Shown here: one piece after another, positions 59,411 through 64,000 of the stretch | Position numbering within the stretch: position 1 is the first letter of the stretch | Layout of the letters: every line of letters begins with the position of its first letter | Source of the DNA: Limnohabitans sp. Jir72 | Lineage (GTDB): Bacteria > Pseudomonadota > Gammaproteobacteria > Burkholderiales > Burkholderiaceae_C | Assembly: GCF_003063575.1 (NCBI RefSeq) | Contig: NZ_NESC01000001.1 | Location: forward strand, 434,001-498,000 | DNA length: 64,000 bases | Reading direction: 5' to 3' | Notes under the pieces: generated by a model | Seen by the model: only the letters and a program-made list of their open reading frames with translations | What the model was told of the DNA's origin: nothing | Database searches by the model: none | Program-made: the position numbers and the translations under genes

Positions 59411-60877
59411 TCAACGAGGGACCAGGAAAACAGATTTTTCCTTCAATTGACTGACCGACTGTCCTTGTTCATCCGATGCCTGGATGTCGAATTCAATGGG
59501 ATGCGAGCCTGGCTCGGCTGCGTCGTAGGGCAACTGCACCCGCACCGACACCCAAAGGGATTCGGTGGATTTGACCAGCACATCATGCTCTGTGGCCAAT
59601 TCAAGGCCATGCAGACCTTCCACACTGAGGCGGTAGTTCATGGGCTTTTCAGCCGCATTCATGATTTGCAAGCGGTAAACGTTCTCGATCTTGCCCCCGG
59701 CCACAATGCGTGCCAACGAAGCTCGGTCACGCACCACGTCCACCTTGAAAGGTTTGCGCAAACCCAAACTGGTCAGCAAGGCCACCACCACCAAGGTCAA
59801 AATGCCGATGTACAAGATCACGCGCGGACGGAACACATGGCGAAGGGTTTGTTCCTTGGTCCATTTGTTTTTCATCGCGTGTTCGGTGGAGTACTTCACC
59901 AAGCCACGGGGGTAACCCACTTTGTCCATCACGGTGTCGCACACATCGGCGCAAGCGCCACAGCCGATGCATTCGTATTGCAGCCCTTTGCGAATATCGA
60001 TCCCGGTCGGGCACACCTGCACGCACAAGGTGCAATCGACACAAGCGCCCAGGCCCAGGGCGGCCGGATCGGCTTTTTTGGAGCGGGCACCACGGGGCTC
60101 ACCGCGCTCGGCGTCATAAGTGACGATCAGGGTGTCCTTGTCGAACATGGCACTTTGAAAGCGGGCATAAGGGCACATGTATTTGCAGACCTGCTCACGC
60201 ATGAAGCCTGCATTGCCGTAGGTGGCAAAGCTGTAGAAGAAGACCCAGAAAATCTCCCAGGACCCCATATTGCCCAGGAAGAACTCCATGCCCAGTTCCT
60301 TGATGGGCGTGAAGTAGCCCACAAAGGTGAAACCCGTCCAGATCGACAAACCCAGCCAGACGATGTGCTTGTAGATTTTCTTGACCAGCTTTTCGAGCGA
60401 CATCGGCGCCGCATCGAGTTTCATGCGGGCGCTGCGGTCGCCCTCCACCTTGCGCTCGATCCACAAGAAAATTTCGCTGTACACCGTCTGCGGGCAGGCA
60501 TAACCACACCACAAACGCCCGGCAATGGCCGTGAACAGGAACAGCGAGAACGCCGAGATCACCAAGATCGCGGTCAGGTAAATGAAGTCCTGCGGATAGA
60601 GGACCAAACCAAAAATATAAAAACGGCGTGCCCCCAAATCGAAAAGCACCGCCTGACGTTGACCCCACTCGATCCAGGGCAAGCCATAAAAAACCAGCTG
60701 CGTGAGAAACACCATCGCCCAGCGCCACTTGGCAAAAATGCCTTGCACGCTGCGGGGATAGATTTTCTGGGTCGCGGCATACAGCGACACCATCTGCACG
60801 TCATCCTCCGCACCCGAAGACTCGTTCACCGGAACGATGGGCACCACCTTGCGGGGAGGGTTTTCTTGAGTGTCCAA
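59411..60877 (-). CDS. ccoG: cytochrome c oxidase accessory protein CcoG (FixG)
   Basis: A 488-residue membrane ferredoxin-like protein, reported to be a Cu(II) reductase for cbb3 maturation. Five membrane helices are visible (about 55-75, 100-120, 150-170, 195-215 and 335-355). Cysteine motifs are CGYACPQ, CKYMCPYARFQ, CVDCTLCVQVCPTG and CIGCGACADVC. The start is uncertain: TTG at 60877 has GAAGG eight bases upstream; a GTG at 60904 has a weaker site. It follows ccoP by 31 bases and precedes ccoH. Confidence 0.92.
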   Translation of the reverse strand: MDTQENPPRKVVPIVPVNESSGAEDDVQMVSLYAATQKIYPRSVQGIFAKWRWAMVFLTQLVFYGLPWIEWGQRQAVLFDLGARRFYIFGLVLYPQDFIYLTAILVISAFSLFLFTAIAGRLWCGYACPQTVYSEIFLWIERKVEGDRSARMKLDAAPMSLEKLVKKIYKHIVWLGLSIWTGFTFVGYFTPIKELGMEFFLGNMGSWEIFWVFFYSFATYGNAGFMREQVCKYMCPYARFQSAMFDKDTLIVTYDAERGEPRGARSKKADPAALGLGACVDCTLCVQVCPTGIDIRKGLQYECIGCGACADVCDTVMDKVGYPRGLVKYSTEHAMKNKWTKEQTLRHVFRPRVILYIGILTLVVVALLTSLGLRKPFKVDVVRDRASLARIVAGGKIENVYRLQIMNAAEKPMNYRLSVEGLHGLELATEHDVLVKSTESLWVSVRVQLPYDAAEPGSHPIEFDIQASDEQGQSVSQLKEKSVFLVPR

Positions 60878-60935
60878 AACACGTACCTTCAAAAAACAAG
60901 ACACCCACTGGGGGTGCCTTGGTTCAGTTCACAGC

Positions 60936-61850
60936 TTATTTGGTTGCAGCTGGCTTGTTGGACAAGCCCCACACATAAGAAGCCAACACATGGATCTGAC
61001 CTTCGGTCAGCTTGGAAGCCTGGGCAGGCATCTGGTTGACCTTGCCGTTGTTGATCATGTTGACGATGGCGTTTTCGCCCCAACCGTGCAACCAGATGTC
61101 ATCGGTCAGGTTGGGCGCGCCCAGGGCTTGGTTGCCTTTGCCATCCATGCCATGGCAGGCTGCGCAAGCACCGAACTTGGATTTACCCAGCGATGCACGC
61201 AGTGAATCATGGGGGCTGCCCGACAGGCTGAGCACATAGTGGGCCACATTGCGCACATCTTCAGGCGTGCCCACCGCTGCGGCCATTGGAGGCATCTGAC
61301 CGATGCGACCTTGCACCAAGGTTTCCTTGATTTTCTCGGGTGCGCCGCCATGCAACCAATCTGAATCGGTCAGGTTGGGGAACCCCTTGCTGCCGCGAGC
61401 ATCAGAGCCGTGGCACTGTGCGCAGTTGTTCATGAACAAGCGGTCACCGATGGCCATGGCCTGAGGGTCTTTGGACACTTCTTCTGCAGGCAGACCTGCA
61501 AATTTGGCGTACAAAGGCGCTACTTCGGCGTTGGCTTTGGCCACCTCAGCGTCGTACTGACCGGCAGAGGTCCAGCCGAACTTGCCAGCGTTGTGACCCG
61601 CGCCGGGGTACATGGCCAAATACACAAAAGCAAAAACGATGGTGATGATGAACAGGCCCACCCACCAGCGTGGCAAGGGGTTGTTCATTTCTCGCAAATC
61701 ACCATCCCAGACATGGCCGGTGGTGTTGTCGTTGGCCGTCATGGCCTTGGCTTTGCCACTGAACCACAGAAGGATCAGACAGGCAATGATGCTGACCAGC
61801 GTGATGCCGGCCACATACAAGTGCCAGAAATTGCTGATGAAGTCACTCAT
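60936..61850 (-). CDS. ccoP: cbb3-type cytochrome c oxidase subunit III (CcoP)
   Basis: A 304-residue diheme cytochrome. Two N-terminal membrane helices lie at about 10-31 and 62-81; the heme sites are C143/C146/H147 (CAQCH) and C229/C232/H233 (CAACH). The short helical N-terminus has the DNTTGHVWDGDLREMNNPLP segment typical of CcoP. It carries electrons from cytochrome c to CcoO. The two TM helices, one more than in many CcoP, suggest a CcoP with an added segment derived from CcoQ-like sequence. It starts 36 bases after ccoQ. Confidence 0.95.
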   Translation of the reverse strand: MSDFISNFWHLYVAGITLVSIIACLILLWFSGKAKAMTANDNTTGHVWDGDLREMNNPLPRWWVGLFIITIVFAFVYLAMYPGAGHNAGKFGWTSAGQYDAEVAKANAEVAPLYAKFAGLPAEEVSKDPQAMAIGDRLFMNNCAQCHGSDARGSKGFPNLTDSDWLHGGAPEKIKETLVQGRIGQMPPMAAAVGTPEDVRNVAHYVLSLSGSPHDSLRASLGKSKFGACAACHGMDGKGNQALGAPNLTDDIWLHGWGENAIVNMINNGKVNQMPAQASKLTEGQIHVLASYVWGLSNKPAATK

Positions 61851-61886
61851 TTCGATTCCTTTAATTTGTTATGTGCTGAGGACAAT

Positions 61887-62027
61887 TCAGTCTTCCTGAC
61901 GAAACGGCAGTTGTGCGGCTTCGTCAAAATCGGCTTGGTTACGGCGTGACATGGCCCACCAGATGATGCCCAGGAAGATGGCAAAAGTGAGCACAGTCAC
62001 GATGGCGCGCAGAGTATTGATGTCCAT
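61887..62027 (-). CDS. ccoQ: cbb3 oxidase subunit IV (CcoQ/FixQ)
   Basis: A 46-residue single-helix protein: MDINTLRAIVTVLTFAIFLG, continuing IIWWAMSRRNQADFDEAAQL. The membrane helix is at about 7-26, followed by the RRNQADFDEAA motif typical of CcoQ. It stabilises the CcoNOP complex. It lies between ccoO (12-base gap) and ccoP on the minus strand and is short enough to be missed by gene finders. Confidence 0.93.
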   Translation of the reverse strand: MDINTLRAIVTVLTFAIFLGIIWWAMSRRNQADFDEAAQLPFRQED

Positions 62028-62039
62028 GGCTTGCTCCGT

Positions 62040-62666
62040 TTACTTGCGGTGGATGCCCATGCCCTGCAGGTAGGCGATCACGGCATCGAGTTCAGTCTTG
62101 CCTTTGACGTCGTCTGTGGCCTTGGCGATTTCCTCGTCGCTGTAAGGCGCGCCCAATGTGCGCAGACCTTTCATGTGAGCGGGCAAGCTGGCTCCGTCCA
62201 CAGGGTTCTTTTCGAGCCATGAGTAGGCGGGCATGTTCGATTCAGGCACCACGTCACGCGGGTTGTTCAAGTGGATGCGGTGCCATTCGTCGCTGTAACG
62301 GCCGCCCACACGCGCCAGGTCAGGACCTGTGCGCTTGGAGCCCCACTGGAAGGGGTGGTCGTAGACAAACTCGCCAGCCGTGGAGTAAGGGCCATAGCGC
62401 AGCGTTTCAGCACGGAATGGGCGAATCATCTGCGAGTGGCAGTTGTAGCAACCTTCACGCACATACACGTCACGACCGGCCACTTGCAGCGCGGTGTAGG
62501 GTTTGAGGCCCTCCACAGGCTGGGTGGTCGACTTCTGGAAGAACAGGGGCACGATTTCCACCATGCCACCGAACAGCAACACGATGAGGATCAGCACGAT
62601 CATCAAGAAGTTGTTGGTCTCAATTTTTTCGTGGGAGAGACCGCCCGATTTTTGGTTTTCAGACAT
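62040..62666 (-). CDS. ccoO: cbb3 oxidase subunit II (CcoO)
   Basis: A 208-residue membrane-anchored monoheme cytochrome c. The membrane helix is at about 21-40; the heme site is C73/C76/H77 (CYNCH) in [38 protein letters not shown] and [17 protein letters not shown] (split) are CcoO signatures. It passes electrons from CcoP to the catalytic CcoN. It lies 13 bases after ccoN. Confidence 0.96.
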   Translation of the reverse strand: MSENQKSGGLSHEKIETNNFLMIVLILIVLLFGGMVEIVPLFFQKSTTQPVEGLKPYTALQVAGRDVYVREGCYNCHSQMIRPFRAETLRYGPYSTAGEFVYDHPFQWGSKRTGPDLARVGGRYSDEWHRIHLNNPRDVVPESNMPAYSWLEKNPVDGASLPAHMKGLRTLGAPYSDEEIAKATDDVKGKTELDAVIAYLQGMGIHRK

Positions 62667-62679
62667 GTTTCATTTCTCC

Positions 62680-64000
62680 TCAGGCGTGGGCTGTCAAGCT
62701 AGGAATCTGGACTTCGACGGAACGACCTTGTGTGGCCGTCTTGATCGTGTTCCACAACATGATCACCATGCCACCCAAGTACAACAAACCGCCCACCAAA
62801 CGCAAGACATAGAACGGGAAGGTGGCTTTGACCGACTCGACGAAGGTGTAGGTCAAGGTGCCGTCGGCGTTGACAGCGCGCCACATCAAGCCCTGCATCA
62901 CACCGGCAATCCACATGGCCGCGATGTAGATCACGATACCGATGGTGGCGGTCCAGAAGTGGATCTCAATGGCTTTGACGCTGTACATCTTTTTCTGGCC
63001 AAACAAACGGGGAATCAGGTAGTACATAGAACCCATGGTCACCAGACCCACCCAACCCAAAGCACCCGAGTGCACGTGGCCCACGGTCCAGTCGGTGTAG
63101 TGGCTCAGCGCGTTGACGGTCTTGATGGACATCATCGGGCCTTCGAAAGTCGACATGCCGTAGAACGACAAGGACACGATCAGGAAACGCAGGATCGGGT
63201 CGTCACGCAGTTTGTGCCATGCGCCGGACAAGGTCATGATGCCGTTGATCATGCCGCCCCAGCTGGGTGCCAAGAGGATCAGGGAGAAGACCATGCCGAT
63301 CGACTGGGTCCAGTCGGGCAAGGCGGTGTAGTGCAGGTGGTGAGGACCGGCCCACATGTAAGTGAAAATCAGCGCCCAAAAGTGCACGATCGACAGGCGA
63401 TACGAGTACACGGGACGCTCAGCTTGCTTGGGGATGAAGTAATACATCATGCCCAGGAAGCCTGCGGTCAAGAAAAAGCCCACCGCGTTGTGGCCATACC
63501 ACCACTGCACCATGGCGTCCTGCACACCGGCATAGGCCGAGTAGGACTTCATCATGCCCACAGGCAGTGCAGCACTGTTGACCAGGTGCAGCAGGGCCAC
63601 AGCGATGATGAAGGCACCAAAGAACCAGTTGGCCACATAGATGTGACGCACCTTGCGGGTGCCCACCGTGCCAAAAAACACCACAGCAAAGGCCACCCAG
63701 ACCAAGGTGATCAGAATGTCAATCGGCCACTCCAGCTCGGCGTATTCCTTGCCGCTGGTGTAACCCAAAGGCAAGGTGATGGCCGCCAGCAAGATGACCA
63801 GTTGCCAGCCCCAAAAGGTGAAAGCGGCCAATTTGTCGCTGAACAGGCGGACGTTGCAGGTGCGCTGCACCACGTAGTAGGCCGCTGCGAACAAGCCACA
63901 ACCGCCAAACGCAAAAATCACCGCATTGGTGTGCAGTGGGCGCAAGCGGCCATAACTGAGCCATGGAATACCCAGATTCAACTCTGGCCAGGTCAGCTGG
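62680..64000 (-). CDS. ccoN: cbb3 oxidase catalytic subunit I (CcoN), partial
   Basis: The C-terminal 440 residues of a heme-copper oxidase subunit; the 5' end is beyond the right edge. It begins in mid-protein at [20 protein letters not shown], followed by [40 protein letters not shown] holds the CuB histidine, with [18 protein letters not shown] (two histidines) and [12 protein letters not shown] (heme histidines). This is the high-affinity terminal oxidase for low oxygen. Intact in the visible part. First known gene of the operon ccoN-O-Q-P-G-H. Confidence 0.96.
   Translation of the reverse strand, partial: QLTWPELNLGIPWLSYGRLRPLHTNAVIFAFGGCGLFAAAYYVVQRTCNVRLFSDKLAAFTFWGWQLVILLAAITLPLGYTSGKEYAELEWPIDILITLVWVAFAVVFFGTVGTRKVRHIYVANWFFGAFIIAVALLHLVNSAALPVGMMKSYSAYAGVQDAMVQWWYGHNAVGFFLTAGFLGMMYYFIPKQAERPVYSYRLSIVHFWALIFTYMWAGPHHLHYTALPDWTQSIGMVFSLILLAPSWGGMINGIMTLSGAWHKLRDDPILRFLIVSLSFYGMSTFEGPMMSIKTVNALSHYTDWTVGHVHSGALGWVGLVTMGSMYYLIPRLFGQKKMYSVKAIEIHFWTATIGIVIYIAAMWIAGVMQGLMWRAVNADGTLTYTFVESVKATFPFYVLRLVGGLLYLGGMVIMLWNTIKTATQGRSVEVQIPSLTAHA

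Noticed and set aside
59447..61039. Open frame of 530 codons on the plus strand opposite ccoG and ccoP
   Set aside because: Antisense to the cbb3 accessory genes, whose cysteine and heme motifs are intact; the shadow shows no domain.

Overview
The window looks like one contiguous piece of a betaproteobacterial chromosome, most likely Burkholderiales and probably Comamonadaceae (Limnohabitans/Rhodoferax-like). This is an inference from several features: an aceE-aceF-lpdA operon whose E3 carries its own lipoyl domain, zapA followed by 6S RNA, a ccoNOQPGH-fnr-hemN block, a DUF3348-DUF802-OmpA-DUF2894 operon, and a high G+C content with long antisense shadow frames. Almost all of it is chromosomal core. 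Accessory character is limited to the left end, the segment around 14.2-19.4 kb and a few small loci.

Layout. 0-0.6 kb: fused remnants of a type I restriction locus. 0.7-1.45 kb: a VapBC toxin-antitoxin pair with a palindrome at its promoter. 1.5-7.8 kb (minus): pyruvate dehydrogenase aceE-aceF-lpdA. 8.0-11.1 kb (plus, divergent): a PAS sensor kinase and a FixJ-type regulator that is frameshifted by a 19-bp tandem duplication. 11.2-14.2 kb: folD and the oligopeptidase prlC. 14.2-17.7 kb (minus): a Mo-hydroxylase pair (iorA, iorB) in one operon with soxY and soxZ. This block sits between prlC and a second, diverged copy of the prlC 3' end at 17.87-17.96 kb. 18.0-19.3 kb: a beta-propeller-like lipoprotein. 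19.6-22.9 kb: tRNA-Val, relA and a hydrolase. 23-25.9 kb: 3-hydroxybutyrate dehydrogenase and an OmpR/EnvZ-type pair. 26.1-28.8 kb: DUF2975, a YozG-type regulator and a DUF3857/transglutaminase protein. 28.8-34.6 kb: ispF, ispD, mfd, serB.

34.8-39.7 kb holds a periplasmic dehydrogenase locus: a broken gluconate-dehydrogenase subunit 3-like gene, a GMC oxidoreductase, an RHH protein, two glyoxalases around a small cytochrome c, and a 2OG-Fe(II) oxygenase. 39.7-42.8 kb: DUF3820, a hydrolase, three REP-like repeats, an aminotransferase and nth. 43.0-47.3 kb: four overlapping genes coding for a MotA/MotB-like (ZorAB-like) ion-driven machine with a coiled-coil tail of about 500 residues and two partners of unknown function. 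47.3-53.2 kb (minus): a vitamin B12 uptake operon (btuB, two btuF-like genes, btuC, btuD, then a glutaredoxin) behind a cobalamin riboswitch. 53.3-54.1 kb: a zapB-like gene, zapA and 6S RNA. 54.1-56.4 kb: two TauE/SafE family proteins and a SIMPL protein. 56.5-64.0 kb: hemN, fnr and the cbb3 oxidase operon; ccoN runs off the right edge.

The most interesting items are the ZorAB-like four-gene motor operon, the iorAB-soxYZ operon with its noncanonical SoxY tail and the prlC scar beside it, and the exact 19-bp duplication that destroys the DNA-binding domain of the FixJ-like regulator. Family assignments come from reading motifs and comparing with remembered family sequences; no database search was run.
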